Notes: generated by a model not told the origin, from the sequence alone. 64,000 nucleotides of DNA from Pseudidiomarina gelatinasegens (GCF_004025325.1 NZ_RSFE01000004.1:124001-188000); one strand, 5' to 3'; shown: positions 45,835 through 56,256, counted from the first letter of the stretch. Made by a program: numbers and translations.

Positions 45835-47241
45835 ATGAGCCCAACAGACCTGCAATTTGACGCAGTTGTTATTGGAAGTGGCCCCGGCGGCGAAGGCGCA
45901 GCGATGCAATTAGCTAAAAACGGGCGCAAAGTAGCAATGGTTGAAAAGCACAGTTCAATTGGTGGTGGTTGTACCCATTGGGGTACCATTCCTTCGAAAG
46001 CTTTACGCCACTCGGTCAGTCGCCTTATCGAATACAATGCCAACCCATTATTTGCAGCGGAGCGCATTCAGCGCGGGTTAACCTTTGCCGAAATACTCCG
46101 CCACGCGCAGGGTGTCATTCGTAAACAAGTGGGGTTACGCAGCAGTTTTTATGAACGTAACGGTGTTGACGTGATTCATGGCACCGCAGAGTTCGAAACA
46201 CCGCACCGCTTGAAAATCACGCAAACTGACGGCACCACAGAATACATCACGACGAAACAGGTCGTCATCGCGACTGGCTCGCGCCCCTACCATCCACCTG
46301 ATGTTGATTTCAGCCATGAACGCGTTTACGACTCGGATACCGTACTGAACTTAACCCACGAGCCGCGCAGTATTATTATTTACGGCGCTGGCGTAGTGGG
46401 TTGTGAGTACGCCAGTATATTTCGTGGTCTTGGCGTTAAAGTCGACTTAATTAACACACGCAGTCGCTTACTGAGTTTTTTGGATGCCGAGATTTCTGAC
46501 GCTTTGAGTTATCACCTGCGTAATAGTGGTGTGGTGATTCGTCATAATGAAGAATACGAGCGCATCGAAGGCCACGAAGATGGCGTGACCTTATATACAC
46601 AATCGGGTAAACGTATCGATGCCGATTGCTTGCTATTTGCTAACGGTCGCTCCGGCAATATTGAGCAGCTCAAGGTGGATAATGTGGGTTTGAAACCAAA
46701 CCATCGCGGGCAACTTGAAGTGAATAAGCATTATCAAACCAAAGTCGACTCTATTTATGCCGTGGGCGATATTATTGGTTACCCTTCTTTGGCTAGCGCG
46801 GCCTACGATCAAGGCCGTATTTGTGCAACCGCGATGTTATTTGATGAATGTGATCAGCGGTTGATCAGTGATATTCCAACTGGGATTTATACCATTCCAG
46901 AAATCAGCTCCGTGGGTAAAACAGAAGAAGAACTGACAGAACAAAAAGTGCCGTATGAAGTGGGCCGTGCGCAGTTTAAACATTTAGCGCGCGCTCAAAT
47001 TTCAAATATGGCCGTAGGTAACCTGAAAATTTTGTTTCATCGTGAAACCAAAGAAGTGTTGGGTATTCATTGTTTTGGTGAGCGCGCCTCTGAAATTATT
47101 CACATTGGCCAGGCCATCATGGAACAAAAAGGTGAAGGCAATACCATTGAGTATTTCGTAAATACCACGTTTAACTACCCGACTATGGCTGAAGCCTACC
47201 GGGTAGCAGCATTGAATGGTCTGAATCGAGTGCGCGGTTAA
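45835..47241 (+). CDS. sthA: Soluble pyridine nucleotide transhydrogenase
   Basis: SthA moves hydride from NADPH to NAD+ in the cytoplasm. The 468-residue flavoprotein has the FAD motif [36 protein letters not shown] in place of the redox disulfide of other family members, NAD-binding [18 protein letters not shown], and the C-terminal [23 protein letters not shown] 45835 has AAGGAG six bases upstream; a TTG one codon earlier is less likely. Its stop shares a TTAA with the envZ stop (convergent, no spacer). Confidence 0.96.
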   Translation: MSPTDLQFDAVVIGSGPGGEGAAMQLAKNGRKVAMVEKHSSIGGGCTHWGTIPSKALRHSVSRLIEYNANPLFAAERIQRGLTFAEILRHAQGVIRKQVGLRSSFYERNGVDVIHGTAEFETPHRLKITQTDGTTEYITTKQVVIATGSRPYHPPDVDFSHERVYDSDTVLNLTHEPRSIIIYGAGVVGCEYASIFRGLGVKVDLINTRSRLLSFLDAEISDALSYHLRNSGVVIRHNEEYERIEGHEDGVTLYTQSGKRIDADCLLFANGRSGNIEQLKVDNVGLKPNHRGQLEVNKHYQTKVDSIYAVGDIIGYPSLASAAYDQGRICATAMLFDECDQRLISDIPTGIYTIPEISSVGKTEEELTEQKVPYEVGRAQFKHLARAQISNMAVGNLKILFHRETKEVLGIHCFGERASEIIHIGQAIMEQKGEGNTIEYFVNTTFNYPTMAEAYRVAALNGLNRVRG

Positions 47242-48578
47242 CGCGCACTTTCGGCTTTTATCTCTAGCGGCAATTCGACACGCACACACAAACCGCCAAG
47301 TCGCTGGCTGCTGCCAAACAGCACGCGACCGTGGTGCCGTTCCACAATGCGCTTCACAATCGCTAAACCAAGGCCAGAGCCCTTAGTGGATCGTGCTTTG
47401 TCACCTTGCGTAAAGGGTTGCAACACGTGCTCAATTTGATTTGCTGGAATGCCCGGCCCATCATCACACACCTTAAACCAAGCCATTTTCCGCTGGTTGT
47501 CATAGCCAGTTTCAACAAGTACTTTTTCATGCCCATAGCGCTCGGCATTTTCCAGTAGGTTTATGAGAACCCGCTTGATGGAAATTTCCCGTACCGGCAC
47601 GTCCGGCATCTCGTTATAGATAACTTCTATTTTGGAATGCCATGAATCTGGAACATGCGCAACCACGTCTTCCACCAAGTAGTTCAGATTCTGCTGGTCA
47701 TTGTCGGCTGACGTGTCGCTGCGAATGTAATCAATAAATTGATCGATAATGGCGTTCATATCGTCAATGTCGCTGATGATTCCTTCGGCCAAATAATCTT
47801 CATTCGGTGGCATCATCTCAGTCGCCAAGCGAATACGTGTCAGCGGTGTACGCAGGTCATGCGAAACCCCAGCCATCAACAGCGCCCGATCTTGCTCGAG
47901 TTGCTTGACCCCTTGACTCATCTGGTTAAAAGCTCGCGTTACAGCAATCACCTCGCTGGAACCGCGTTCTGGTAGTTGGTCTGGATAGTCACCTTGGCCA
48001 ATCTGCTTGGCGGCGGCCTCGAGCGCTTTAAGTGGCCGATTTTGCCAATTGGTGAAAACCATGCCGCCGAAAACGCTGAGTGCACCAATTAGTACTAAGT
48101 AAAACAACAAAGGTGAGAACCGGGCTTCGTCAAAGCTATCCAGCTCTATCACCAACCAATAGCCGGGCAGGTTTTCCGTGCGCAACCACACTTTATAGAC
48201 TGCGCCTTGCGAAATTCGCACTTCGGTATTGGCTTGCAAGAGGTCAGATAATTGAGCAGAGAGGAAGTTATAGGTCGTGGTGTCTGCCAACCCTTGCTGA
48301 ACGGCATCGTTAATACTAACACCGCGAATTCCCGTTGCTTCGGTGTAACTTGTTACCAGTGTCTGTTGTTGTTCCGCGGTCAGTTCAACCTGATCAATCC
48401 ACTGATCAAGTGCCAAAATACCCTGCACCTGCCGCGCGACCACACTGCTAATTTGTTGCATGCTTGGTTTCACCACATACAAACCAATCATAATGTAGGA
48501 CACGATTTGATTGATCAGTAACAACGCGGCAATTAACGCGACCGTACGGGCAAATGCCGAACGCGGAAATAAATGCAT
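47238..48578 (-). CDS. envZ: Osmosensor histidine kinase EnvZ
   Basis: EnvZ phosphorylates and dephosphorylates OmpR. The start is set at ATG 48578, one base after the ompR stop, giving 446 residues beginning [20 protein letters not shown]; a longer frame (45 codons upstream) runs inside ompR. Two membrane segments, a periplasmic domain of about 120 residues, a HAMP domain, the phosphohistidine motif [16 protein letters not shown], and the ATPase boxes [10 protein letters not shown] and DDGPGIP are visible. Its C-terminal TTAA is shared with sthA. Confidence 0.95.
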   Translation of the reverse strand: MHLFPRSAFARTVALIAALLLINQIVSYIMIGLYVVKPSMQQISSVVARQVQGILALDQWIDQVELTAEQQQTLVTSYTEATGIRGVSINDAVQQGLADTTTYNFLSAQLSDLLQANTEVRISQGAVYKVWLRTENLPGYWLVIELDSFDEARFSPLLFYLVLIGALSVFGGMVFTNWQNRPLKALEAAAKQIGQGDYPDQLPERGSSEVIAVTRAFNQMSQGVKQLEQDRALLMAGVSHDLRTPLTRIRLATEMMPPNEDYLAEGIISDIDDMNAIIDQFIDYIRSDTSADNDQQNLNYLVEDVVAHVPDSWHSKIEVIYNEMPDVPVREISIKRVLINLLENAERYGHEKVLVETGYDNQRKMAWFKVCDDGPGIPANQIEHVLQPFTQGDKARSTKGSGLGLAIVKRIVERHHGRVLFGSSQRLGGLCVRVELPLEIKAESAR

Positions 48579-48579
48579 A

Positions 48580-49317
48580 TTAGTTTGATTTACCTGCTGC
48601 CTGTTTACCGTCTGGAACAAACACGTAACCCAGCCCCCACACCGTTTGAATATAGCGTGGGTTGGCCGGATCGGTCTCAAGCATGCGGCGCAAGCGTGAA
48701 ACTTGCACATCAATGCTACGTTCTAAAGCACTGTAGTCACGGCCGCGTGCTTGGTTCATCAGCTTGTCGCGTGACATTGGCTGACGCGGGTGTGTAACCA
48801 ACGCTTTCAATACAGCAAACTCACCGCTGGTGAGTGGCATCGGTTGATCACCACGGAACATTTCCCGTGTGCCTAAATTAAGATGAAACTCACCAAAGGA
48901 AATTTCTTGGTCTTCTGCGCTTGGTGCGCCAGGAATTTCTTTGCCGCGACGGCGCAGCACCGCGCGGATGCGTGCCAGCAATTCGCGTGGGTTGAACGGC
49001 TTGGCCAAGTAATCGTCGGCACCAAGCTCAAGCCCAATGATACGGTCTACTTCATCGCCCTTTGCGGTTAACATAACAATTGGAATGTCATTGTTTTGCT
49101 GACGCAAACGGCGACAAATCGACAAGCCATCTTCGCCCGGCAACATCAAGTCGAGAACCAGCAAATGAAAGTTTTCACGTTCCAGCAAACGATTCATCTG
49201 CTCGCCTTCGCCTGCGGAGCGCACGTAAAAGCCTTGTTCTTGCAAGTATCGATCAAGCAAACTGCGCAACCGCGCATCATCATCTACAACGAGAATTTTA
49301 AAGGTTTCTTGGCTCAT
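48580..49317 (-). CDS. ompR: Response regulator OmpR
   Basis: OmpR is the DNA-binding response regulator of the EnvZ pair. The 245-residue protein has the receiver domain with the phosphoacceptor aspartate in [17 protein letters not shown], the switch lysine in [13 protein letters not shown], and a winged-helix domain ([20 protein letters not shown] to [18 protein letters not shown]). It has a probable own promoter at 49348-49376. Confidence 0.96.
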   Translation of the reverse strand: MSQETFKILVVDDDARLRSLLDRYLQEQGFYVRSAGEGEQMNRLLERENFHLLVLDLMLPGEDGLSICRRLRQQNNDIPIVMLTAKGDEVDRIIGLELGADDYLAKPFNPRELLARIRAVLRRRGKEIPGAPSAEDQEISFGEFHLNLGTREMFRGDQPMPLTSGEFAVLKALVTHPRQPMSRDKLMNQARGRDYSALERSIDVQVSRLRRMLETDPANPRYIQTVWGLGYVFVPDGKQAAGKSN

Positions 49318-49347
49318 AATTTTATGCTCAGTGAAGCTAACTTTTGC

Positions 49348-49376
49348 ACTATATGCGATGCAAACTAGTTTGCCAA
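49348..49376 (-). promoter_or_regulatory. Promoter of ompR-envZ with 14-base palindrome
   Basis: TTGGCA (49371-49376) and TATAGT (49348-49353) are separated by 17 bases on the minus strand, about 30 bases before the ompR start. The spacer contains the perfect palindrome GCAAACTAGTTTGC (49360-49373), which overlaps the -35 box and could be an operator; no known regulator was matched. Confidence 0.6.
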
Positions 49377-49398
49377 CAAAGGCTTGTAACGAAAGGTT

Positions 49399-50373
49399 TC
49401 AGGCGTACTCAATCCGGTTACGACCATTGTGTTTGGCTTGATACAACGCTCGGTCTACCCGGCTTAAGATACGCTCTCGATCGTCGCCTTCCTTAAGCAT
49501 GGTTACCCCGATACTCACGGTTACTTGGCCGTGTTTAAAGGTATGCGCTTGCACGCTATGACGAATTCTCTCTGCGGCGGTAAACGCGCCTTCACTACCA
49601 ACATTTGGCATAATAACAGCAAACTCTTCGCCACCCACCCGTGCGGCTGTATCAATGTCACGTGTAAGGCCGCGCAATAATTTCCCGATACTTCTCAGCA
49701 CCTCGTCGCCCTTGCTATGCCCATGACTATCATTAATTGCTTTAAAATGATCCACATCAAGCAGTAGTAAGCCCCCTGTGCTTGCGTTGCGTTTCACCAA
49801 CGCCAAATGCTTTTCGAGTGAGGCTTCAAAACTTCGGCGGTTATCTAATTGGGTCATTTCATCTGTGGTGGCAAGTCGCTGTAGTTGTTCGTTCAGTGCA
49901 AGTAGCTGTTCTTGTTTCGCTTCTAAATCTGCTTGTGCTAATTCCAGAGCATCGGTGGCCTCGCGCTCCGCGGCGAACGCCTGCTCTGCTTCTTTACGGG
50001 CGCTGAGCAGTTGGTCTTCAAAAATAAATCGCCGCTGAATCGGCATCATCGCGAACATATAGACTAAGCTGCCATCCGTTTCAACCGCAGTGGCGTTCAT
50101 TAGCACAGGAACTTCGTCGCCTTTTTTATCACGCAGCCGCAAATACATTTCTTCCACATTGCCATGGTGTTGCAATAAGGGAAAAACGTGTGTGAGAAAG
50201 AACAACTTACCCGAACGAGTAAATAGCGAATTAATGCTTTGCCCAATCAATTCGTTGCGTTGATACCCAAGCAAATTCAGCAGCATGTCGTTAATTTCAA
50301 CAACATGATGATTATTGTGGATGGCCATTAGTCCAACCGGCGCGTGACCGATCCAATGCTCAGATTTGATCAT
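49399..50373 (-). CDS. PAS-GGDEF diguanylate cyclase with RsbP-like PAS domain
   Basis: The 324-residue cytoplasmic protein has a PAS domain (residues about 5-115), a charged coiled coil (about 118-168) and a GGDEF domain (170-324). The active-site motif is GGEEF (247-251), and the RxxD inhibitory site is R238-D241, five residues before it, so product feedback is likely. The PAS domain (FPLL, VEEMYLRLRDKKGDEVPVL) resembles that of the B. subtilis stress phosphatase RsbP, as I remember it. It overlaps the upstream hydrolase gene by four bases (ATGA), which suggests a hydrolase-sensor pair in the way of RsbQ-RsbP but with c-di-GMP as output. It lies 81 bases before ompR on the same strand. Confidence 0.9.
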   Translation of the reverse strand: MIKSEHWIGHAPVGLMAIHNNHHVVEINDMLLNLLGYQRNELIGQSINSLFTRSGKLFFLTHVFPLLQHHGNVEEMYLRLRDKKGDEVPVLMNATAVETDGSLVYMFAMMPIQRRFIFEDQLLSARKEAEQAFAAEREATDALELAQADLEAKQEQLLALNEQLQRLATTDEMTQLDNRRSFEASLEKHLALVKRNASTGGLLLLDVDHFKAINDSHGHSKGDEVLRSIGKLLRGLTRDIDTAARVGGEEFAVIMPNVGSEGAFTAAERIRHSVQAHTFKHGQVTVSIGVTMLKEGDDRERILSRVDRALYQAKHNGRNRIEYA

Positions 50374-51167
50374 AAATTTGCCAGTATCTCCTGACTAACG
50401 TTTTCCGGGGCGCTTAAATGCGGGTAATGCCCGATGGCATCGAGCCGAACTAGCTTTGCTTGTGGAATGTGTAGCGCCATGAAATGAATCACCTCAAGCG
50501 GCACAATAACATCAACGTCGCAGTACAGTAAGGTGATGGGCACAGGTATCTGGCTGAGTTTGTCACGGTTGTCCGACAAAAACACTGCCTCGGCAAACTT
50601 ACGCGAAATAACCGGATCGGAATTCGCAAAGCTTTTTCTTAATTCGTCAGCAAATTCTGGTCGATGGCTGTTTTTCATTACTATTGGGGCCAAATAACCA
50701 GCCCACTCAAAATGATTGCGCTCCATCATGGATAACAACTCGAGAATATCTTCGCGCTCGAATCCGCCTTCGTAGTCACAATCATTGACGTATCGAGGCG
50801 AGGGCCCAATTGCGATAAGTTTTGAAAATAAATCAGGTCGCTTAATTGACGCCAGCATAGCCATCATACCGCCAACAGAATGCCCAACAAAGTCGATAGC
50901 ACCGTAATTGAGGGCCTCAATGACTTCGATGAGATCATCAACATACCCGTCTAGATCACTGTATTTCTTGAGCGTATAAGCACTAAAATCCGAACGTCCG
51001 CACCCGACATGGTCGAACGTTATCGGCGCGATAGTAGCGGGCATGTAAGATATGACCGGCTCCCAAATTAATTGGTCACACCCAAAGCCATGCCCAAATA
51101 GCACTGGGCGGCCCTGTTTGCGGTGCTCTATAATATGATTCCGTCGGCGTACATCGACTTTCGGCAT
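50370..51167 (-). CDS. Alpha/beta hydrolase, RsbQ/KAI2-like
   Basis: A 265-residue cytoplasmic alpha/beta hydrolase closely resembling RsbQ, the small partner of B. subtilis RsbP that is needed for energy-stress sensing. The nucleophile is S97 in GHSVGG, the acid D219 (or D217) in YCDVDVIVP, and the histidine H247 in AIGHYPH; RsbQ uses S96, D219 and H247 by memory. Shared segments include LFGHGFGCDQLIW, DHVGCGRSD and GPSPRYVND. Its stop overlaps the downstream PAS-GGDEF gene, so the pair is coupled. It is divergent from greB across 151 bases in which I did not assign a promoter. Confidence 0.93.
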   Translation of the reverse strand: MPKVDVRRRNHIIEHRKQGRPVLFGHGFGCDQLIWEPVISYMPATIAPITFDHVGCGRSDFSAYTLKKYSDLDGYVDDLIEVIEALNYGAIDFVGHSVGGMMAMLASIKRPDLFSKLIAIGPSPRYVNDCDYEGGFEREDILELLSMMERNHFEWAGYLAPIVMKNSHRPEFADELRKSFANSDPVISRKFAEAVFLSDNRDKLSQIPVPITLLYCDVDVIVPLEVIHFMALHIPQAKLVRLDAIGHYPHLSAPENVSQEILANL

Positions 51168-51318
51168 GGTTTACTCCGCAGCTGCAATTGATTGAAAATA
51201 GGATCTTCGAACCTGTATTTCCAGTCTTTTCTTGCCACAATAGCGTTTGAACGTCACTCTAGTCTTCGATTTTTTTAGTAATAACGCTTAACTGAGCCAA
51301 AGAGCAACCAAATAACCG

Positions 51319-51798
51319 ATGAAAACAAATCTAATTAGCCGTACGGGTTATCTTAAACTTCAACAAGAGTTGGACCACTTGTGGCGCGTAGAACGTCGTG
51401 AAACCACTGAAAAAGTAACTTGGGCAGCCAGCCTTGGCGATAGAAGTGAAAACGCGGATTACAAATACAATAAGCAGAAGTTGCGTCAAATTGATCGCCG
51501 CATTCGGTTCTTGCGCAAACGCCTTGAGCAACTAAAAATTGTCGACTACTCCCCGCAGCAAGAAGGCAAAGTGTTCTTCGGTGCCAGTGTTGTCGTTGAA
51601 GACGAGCATGGTGAACAACGTAGCTTTACGATAGCTGGCCCCGACGAAATTTATCAACGCGACGATGTTATTTCGATTGATGCCCCCATGGCACGTGCAG
51701 CACTTGGCAAGCAAGTTGACGATGAGTTTGTGGTGCAAACCCCCAACGGCCCCAAACTTTGGTTTGTGAACCAAATAACTTACCACTTTACGCGATAA
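51319..51798 (+). CDS. greB: Transcription elongation factor GreB
   Basis: GreB reactivates backtracked RNA polymerase by promoting RNA cleavage in the secondary channel. The 159-residue protein has the N-terminal coiled coil with the acidic tip (RSENADYKYNK) and a C-terminal FKBP-like domain. The AEY/NADYKYNK tip and length agree with GreB more than GreA. In E. coli ompR-envZ and greB-tex are divergent neighbours; here the hydrolase/DGC pair lies between them. Confidence 0.95.
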   Translation: MKTNLISRTGYLKLQQELDHLWRVERRETTEKVTWAASLGDRSENADYKYNKQKLRQIDRRIRFLRKRLEQLKIVDYSPQQEGKVFFGASVVVEDEHGEQRSFTIAGPDEIYQRDDVISIDAPMARAALGKQVDDEFVVQTPNGPKLWFVNQITYHFTR

Positions 51799-51870
51799 CA
51801 ACACCTAAACGCACACAAGCCAGAATCAGCCTGATATACTTGGGCACATTTTTTGGTTCACAAGGACAAC

Positions 51871-54207
51871 ATGAGAGAAGCTATGAGCTCGATTACTCAG
51901 CAAATCGCGAACGAATTAGCGGTCAGTTCGCAGCAAGTACAAGCTGCTATCGCGCTACTTGACGACGGTGCTACGGTGCCTTTTATTGCCCGTTACAGAA
52001 AAGAAGCAACGGGCGGTTTAGACGACACGCAACTGCGTAATTTAGCCCAGCGCTTAACTTACTTGCGTGAGCTGGATGACCGGCGCGCAGTGATTTTGGC
52101 AAGCATCCGTGAACAAGATAAGCTGACGGCTGAACTCGAGCGGTCGATTTTATCAACCGAGTCAAAAACCGAGTTAGAAGATTTATACCTCCCGTTTAAA
52201 CCGAAGCGTCGCACTAAGGGGCAAATTGCTATTGAAGCAGGTATCGAGCCACTTGCCGATGCTTTATTTGCTGACCCGAGCTTAACCCCTGAAACAGAAG
52301 CGCAACAGTTCATTAATGCCGACGCTGGTTTTGCTGATGAAAAAGCCGTGCTTGATGGTGCCCGTTTTATACTGATGGAACGCTTTGCTGAAGATGCCGC
52401 GTTGCTGAAAAAAGTGCGTGACTACTTATGGAATAACGCAGAAATCACCAGCACACTGGCACCCGGCAAAGAAGCTGAAGGCGCAAAATACCGCGACTAT
52501 TTCGAATTTCATGAAGCCATTAAGAAAATACCTTCGCACCGCGCATTGGCATTATTTCGCGGCCGTAACGAAGGTATCTTGCAGCTCAAACTCAACGCTG
52601 ACCCGCAGCAAGAGGACCCTAAAGCTCACAGCCACGGCGAGCACCTCATTGCTGCGCACATTGGCTGGCATGATCAAGGCCGCGCTGGCGATGCTTGGTT
52701 ACAGCAAACGGTTCAGTGGACATGGCGCATTAAAATACTGCTGCACATGGAAACCGAATTATTCGGTTCAGTGCGCGAGCGCGCCGAGACCGATGCCATT
52801 CAAATTTTTGCCAACAACTTAAAAGATTTATTGATGGCGGCACCTGCCGGCGACAAGGTCACCATGGGCTTAGACCCAGGCGTTCGTACCGGCATTAAAG
52901 TTGCAGTGGTGGACTCAACCGGTAAAGTGCTTGGCACCAATACGGTATTTCCATTCCAGCCCCAAAACCAAGTCGATAAAGCCATGCGTACCTTGGCTGG
53001 CATGTGTAAGCAACACAAAGTAAAACTCATTTCGATTGGCAATGGCACGCATTCGCGCGAAACCGACAAGCTAGTTGGCGAAATGCTAAAAGCCAACCCG
53101 GAAATAAAAGCCGCAAAAGTGATCGTTAACGAAGCTGGGGCATCTGTTTATTCTGCTTCTGAACTTGCTGCCAACGAATTCCCAGATTTGGATGTGTCAC
53201 TTCGTGGCGCCGTATCGATTGCTCGCCGATTGCAAGACCCGCTGGCTGAGCTGGTGAAGATAGAACCTAAATCAATCGGTGTCGGCCAATATCAGCACGA
53301 TGTTAGCCAAGCGCAACTCGCGCAAAGCCTTGATGCTGTCGTGGAAGACTGTGTAAACGCTGTCGGAGTGGATATTAATACCGCTTCAGTAGCGTTGCTG
53401 GCACGCGTTGCGGGTTTAACCAAAACGCTCGCGCAGAACATTGTTACGCATCGGGATAGTCACGGTCGCTTCACGGCACGCAAGCAGCTTCTGAAAGTTG
53501 CCCGCATGGGGCCTAAGTCATTTGAACAAGCGGCTGGCTTCTTGCGCATCATGAACGGTGAGCAGCCGCTTGACGGTTCTGCGGTTCACCCAGAGGCCTA
53601 CCCGGTTGTTGAGCGCATTGCTGCCGCTAATGCGCGCGAAGTGAACGACATCATTGGCGATTCAAGCTTCTTGAAGAATTTAAACGCCGCTGATTATACC
53701 GATGACACGTTTGGGCTTCCGACCATACAGGACATCTTGCGTGAGCTTGATAAACCGGGTCGTGACCCACGCCCTGAGTTTAAAACAGCGAGCTTTAAAG
53801 ATGGCGTAGACGACATCAAGGATTTGAAGCCTGGCATGACACTCGAAGGCGTCGTCAGTAATGTTGCTGCCTTTGGTGCCTTTGTGGATATTGGTGTTCA
53901 CCAAGACGGTTTAGTGCACGTATCGGCTTTGGCAGATAAGTTTGTCAGTGACCCGCGCGAAATTGTCAAAGCTGGCGATATTGTGAAGGTTAAAGTGCTT
54001 GAAGTTGACGTACCACGCAAACGTATCAGCTTAACCATGCGCTTGCATGATGAGCCAACAGCTCAAGCGCCCGCTGCAACGAACACAAAATCCTCAGGTA
54101 AGCCACAACAACCAGCTTCAGCAAAACCAAAGGGCAAAGCTGCGGCGCCAGCGAACTCAGCTATGGGATCAGCCTTTGCTGATGCCTTTGCCAAAGCAAA
54201 GAAATAG
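51871..54207 (+). CDS. tex: Tex family RNA-binding transcriptional accessory protein
   Basis: Tex is a conserved RNA-binding factor with HhH, YqgF-like and S1 domains. The 778-residue protein has the N-terminal [24 protein letters not shown], a YqgF-like stretch ([20 protein letters not shown]), HhH motifs, and the S1 domain ([31 protein letters not shown]) before a polar Ala/Gln/Lys tail. The start is taken at ATG 51871, six bases after AAGGAC; a second ATG at 51883 gives the shorter MSSITQQ form, and an upstream TTG at 51853 is unlikely. Confidence 0.94.
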   Translation: MREAMSSITQQIANELAVSSQQVQAAIALLDDGATVPFIARYRKEATGGLDDTQLRNLAQRLTYLRELDDRRAVILASIREQDKLTAELERSILSTESKTELEDLYLPFKPKRRTKGQIAIEAGIEPLADALFADPSLTPETEAQQFINADAGFADEKAVLDGARFILMERFAEDAALLKKVRDYLWNNAEITSTLAPGKEAEGAKYRDYFEFHEAIKKIPSHRALALFRGRNEGILQLKLNADPQQEDPKAHSHGEHLIAAHIGWHDQGRAGDAWLQQTVQWTWRIKILLHMETELFGSVRERAETDAIQIFANNLKDLLMAAPAGDKVTMGLDPGVRTGIKVAVVDSTGKVLGTNTVFPFQPQNQVDKAMRTLAGMCKQHKVKLISIGNGTHSRETDKLVGEMLKANPEIKAAKVIVNEAGASVYSASELAANEFPDLDVSLRGAVSIARRLQDPLAELVKIEPKSIGVGQYQHDVSQAQLAQSLDAVVEDCVNAVGVDINTASVALLARVAGLTKTLAQNIVTHRDSHGRFTARKQLLKVARMGPKSFEQAAGFLRIMNGEQPLDGSAVHPEAYPVVERIAAANAREVNDIIGDSSFLKNLNAADYTDDTFGLPTIQDILRELDKPGRDPRPEFKTASFKDGVDDIKDLKPGMTLEGVVSNVAAFGAFVDIGVHQDGLVHVSALADKFVSDPREIVKAGDIVKVKVLEVDVPRKRISLTMRLHDEPTAQAPAATNTKSSGKPQQPASAKPKGKAAAPANSAMGSAFADAFAKAKK

Positions 54208-54214
54208 CACCCAC

Positions 54215-54253
54215 AAAAAAGCCGACCGTAGCATTGTGACTGCGGTCGGCTTT
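54215..54253. terminator. Bidirectional terminator between tex and the desaturase gene
   Basis: A perfect GCCGACCG / CGGTCGGC stem lies between the convergent stops. On the minus strand it is followed by six T residues, the stronger side, which ends the desaturase transcript; on the plus strand only a short T run follows. Confidence 0.85.
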
Positions 54254-54270
54254 CAATTCTTATTCATCAA

Positions 54271-55449
54271 TTAAACGCTTTGTGTACCTTGCATATTGCC
54301 TTGAATTGTTCGTTGCAATAGTTGGTGGAACTCGCGTTTATGCGCGACGAATACCTCACGCATTGCATCCGCTTTAGCCTGCAGCTCTGCTAAGGTGGGC
54401 ACATGCACACTGTCTACGAGTGCTTTCGTTTTAATGTCTAACAATTGCTTGCGTACCTGATAGTACTCACGCAACTTGGCAACCATAACGTCAAATTCAT
54501 CATGCAGTTTCGCCATGGTTGTTTCGCACGAAACTTCTGCTTTTGCAGTGGCTTTCTTAAACTGCATTTCTAAGCGCGCTTTTTCAACTTGGTAACCGTT
54601 AGTGCGTTTTAAGTTGCGCGTTAAACCAACCCACGAGCAAGCACGAATCAACCACTTGGTTGGGTCAAACTGCCACCAGCGAATGCCATTGCGGTAATCC
54701 GCCGAGAAAATATGGTGGTAATTGTGGTAGCCCTCGCCAAAGGTCAAAAATGCTAACACACCATTATCGCGGGCCGTGTTGCGATCCGTATAAGTTTGCT
54801 TACCCCATATGTGCGCCAGCGAGTTAATAAAGAATGTTGTGTGGTGATTAATCACTAAGCGAGCAAACCCCACTAAAATTATTGCACCCCATACATCGCC
54901 AAGCATCAAACCTAGCGCGACAGGCCAACCGAAGGTGGTTAGTAACGTCAGGGTTAAATAATTACGATGTTGCCACATCACAATTGGGTCTTTTTGAATG
55001 TCTTTCACGTTGTCGTAGTTGGTGTACCGCGACGCTTGATATTCACGCAGCATCCAACCGATGTGCGAATACCAAAACCCGCGTTTCGCTGAATACGGAT
55101 CTTTGTCGTTGTCGTCAACATGCTTATGGTGTTCGCGGTGATCAGACGACCAATGCAATGCACTGTTCTGCACTGCAAGCGCGCCACCTAATGCGAATAG
55201 TATGCGCAATGACCAATGTGCATCATAGGTACGATGCGCCCATAACCGATGGTAACCGGCGGTAATTGAAATACCAGCAAAGCCAATGGTCGCAATTAAG
55301 CCAACGATGAGCCCCGTAGAAAAACCATGGGTGAAGCCGTACCAAGGTACGCCAATAGCGGCAACCAAAAAAGTAATAGCAAAAACACTTAGGTTAAGCC
55401 AAAGAATCGGGGGTTTTTCAGCGGCAGCTGAATTTTGATGTGACGACAT
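54271..55449 (-). CDS. Membrane fatty acid (acyl-CoA) desaturase
   Basis: An oxygen-dependent delta-9-type desaturase of the inner membrane. The 392-residue protein has four hydrophobic segments, and the three histidine boxes HRLWAH (near 67), HREHHKH (near 103) and HNYHH (near 243), which bind the di-iron centre. After residue 285 comes a polar tail of about 100 residues with coiled-coil character (KARLEMQFKKATAKAEV, LREYYQVRKQLLDIK). It is divergent from fabR across 186 bases with two palindromes, so FabR is the likely regulator of unsaturated fatty-acid level. Confidence 0.93.
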   Translation of the reverse strand: MSSHQNSAAAEKPPILWLNLSVFAITFLVAAIGVPWYGFTHGFSTGLIVGLIATIGFAGISITAGYHRLWAHRTYDAHWSLRILFALGGALAVQNSALHWSSDHREHHKHVDDNDKDPYSAKRGFWYSHIGWMLREYQASRYTNYDNVKDIQKDPIVMWQHRNYLTLTLLTTFGWPVALGLMLGDVWGAIILVGFARLVINHHTTFFINSLAHIWGKQTYTDRNTARDNGVLAFLTFGEGYHNYHHIFSADYRNGIRWWQFDPTKWLIRACSWVGLTRNLKRTNGYQVEKARLEMQFKKATAKAEVSCETTMAKLHDEFDVMVAKLREYYQVRKQLLDIKTKALVDSVHVPTLAELQAKADAMREVFVAHKREFHQLLQRTIQGNMQGTQSV

Positions 55450-55495
55450 AAATATAAACCAACTTAACTACGTAAAAGAAATACACATTCATTTC

Positions 55496-55513
55496 AGTGA
55501 ACACTTGTTCGCT
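55496..55513. promoter_or_regulatory. Putative FabR operator 1
   Basis: AGTGAACACTTGTTCGCT is an 18-base near-palindrome of the form GTGAAC-N4-GTTCRC. It lies about 45 bases from the desaturase start and resembles FabR sites of other gammaproteobacteria in the GAACA/TGTTC half-sites. Its copy at 55572-55589 has the same spacing. Confidence 0.6.
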
Positions 55514-55571
55514 CAATTTACCTACACCAATCGCTCAACGCAAGCATTATCGCTCAAAAAACGATGAATTG

Positions 55572-55589
55572 CGTGAACACACGTTCACT
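55572..55589. promoter_or_regulatory. Putative FabR operator 2
   Basis: CGTGAACACACGTTCACT contains the perfect arms GTGAAC and GTTCAC separated by four bases, about 50 bases before the fabR start. It shares half-sites and spacing with operator 1, so FabR may repress its own gene and the divergent desaturase. Confidence 0.6.
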
Positions 55590-55635
55590 GACATAATCAC
55601 CTTTGACGACATTTAGAGCAGAGAGTTCCATCACT

Positions 55636-56256
55636 ATGGCAGGCGTTCGAGCAGCCCAAAAAGAAAAGACCCGACGCGCACTTATTCAAGCGGCCATGAA
55701 CCAGTTAAGTGCGGAACATGGATATGCCAGCTTAAGCTTACGCGAAGTTACGCGCGAAGCCGGTATTGCGCCAACGTCTTTTTACCGCCATTTTCAAAAC
55801 ATGGAAGAGCTCGGCTTAACGTTAGTCGACGAAGGCGGCTTAACCCTGCGCCAATTATTGCGCCAGTCACGCCAACAAATCGCTAAAGGTGGCTCAATCA
55901 TTCGAGCCTCAATAACCACCTTTATGGAATTCGTCACCAATAATACCGCTATTTTCCGTCTGCTGCTGCAAGAGAAGTCTGGGAACTCAAGGGAGTTTCG
56001 ACTCGCGGTAACACGCGAAGTTGAGCATTTCACCGCTGAGTTGGTCGATTATTTAGTGGATGAACAAAATTTTGAACGTTATCTTGCTGAGCTGCAGGCT
56101 GACGCGATTGTTCGCATTGTGTTTAGCGCAGGCGCCGACGCACTCGATGCCGATGCAAAAGAAAGGCATCGACTTGCTGAACAAACAATTGCGCAGTTAC
56201 GGATTATTGCACTTGGCGCAGAAGCTACCCGTACAGCGGCCAAAACCAGAGAATAA
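55636..56256 (+). CDS. fabR: TetR-family regulator FabR
   Basis: FabR senses the acyl-CoA/ACP pool and represses unsaturated fatty-acid genes. The 206-residue protein starts [17 protein letters not shown], followed by the helix-turn-helix [20 protein letters not shown], and a ligand domain with [21 protein letters not shown] 55636 is taken, which matches the E. coli start MGVRAQQ; eleven extra codons upstream are unlikely. Its last 32 bases overlap the SLC13 gene on the opposite strand. Confidence 0.94.
   Translation: MAGVRAAQKEKTRRALIQAAMNQLSAEHGYASLSLREVTREAGIAPTSFYRHFQNMEELGLTLVDEGGLTLRQLLRQSRQQIAKGGSIIRASITTFMEFVTNNTAIFRLLLQEKSGNSREFRLAVTREVEHFTAELVDYLVDEQNFERYLAELQADAIVRIVFSAGADALDADAKERHRLAEQTIAQLRIIALGAEATRTAAKTRE

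Noticed and set aside
48579..48713. Longer open frame at the 5' end of envZ
   Set aside because: It lies within ompR, and the start at 48578 directly after the ompR stop gives the correct N-terminus.
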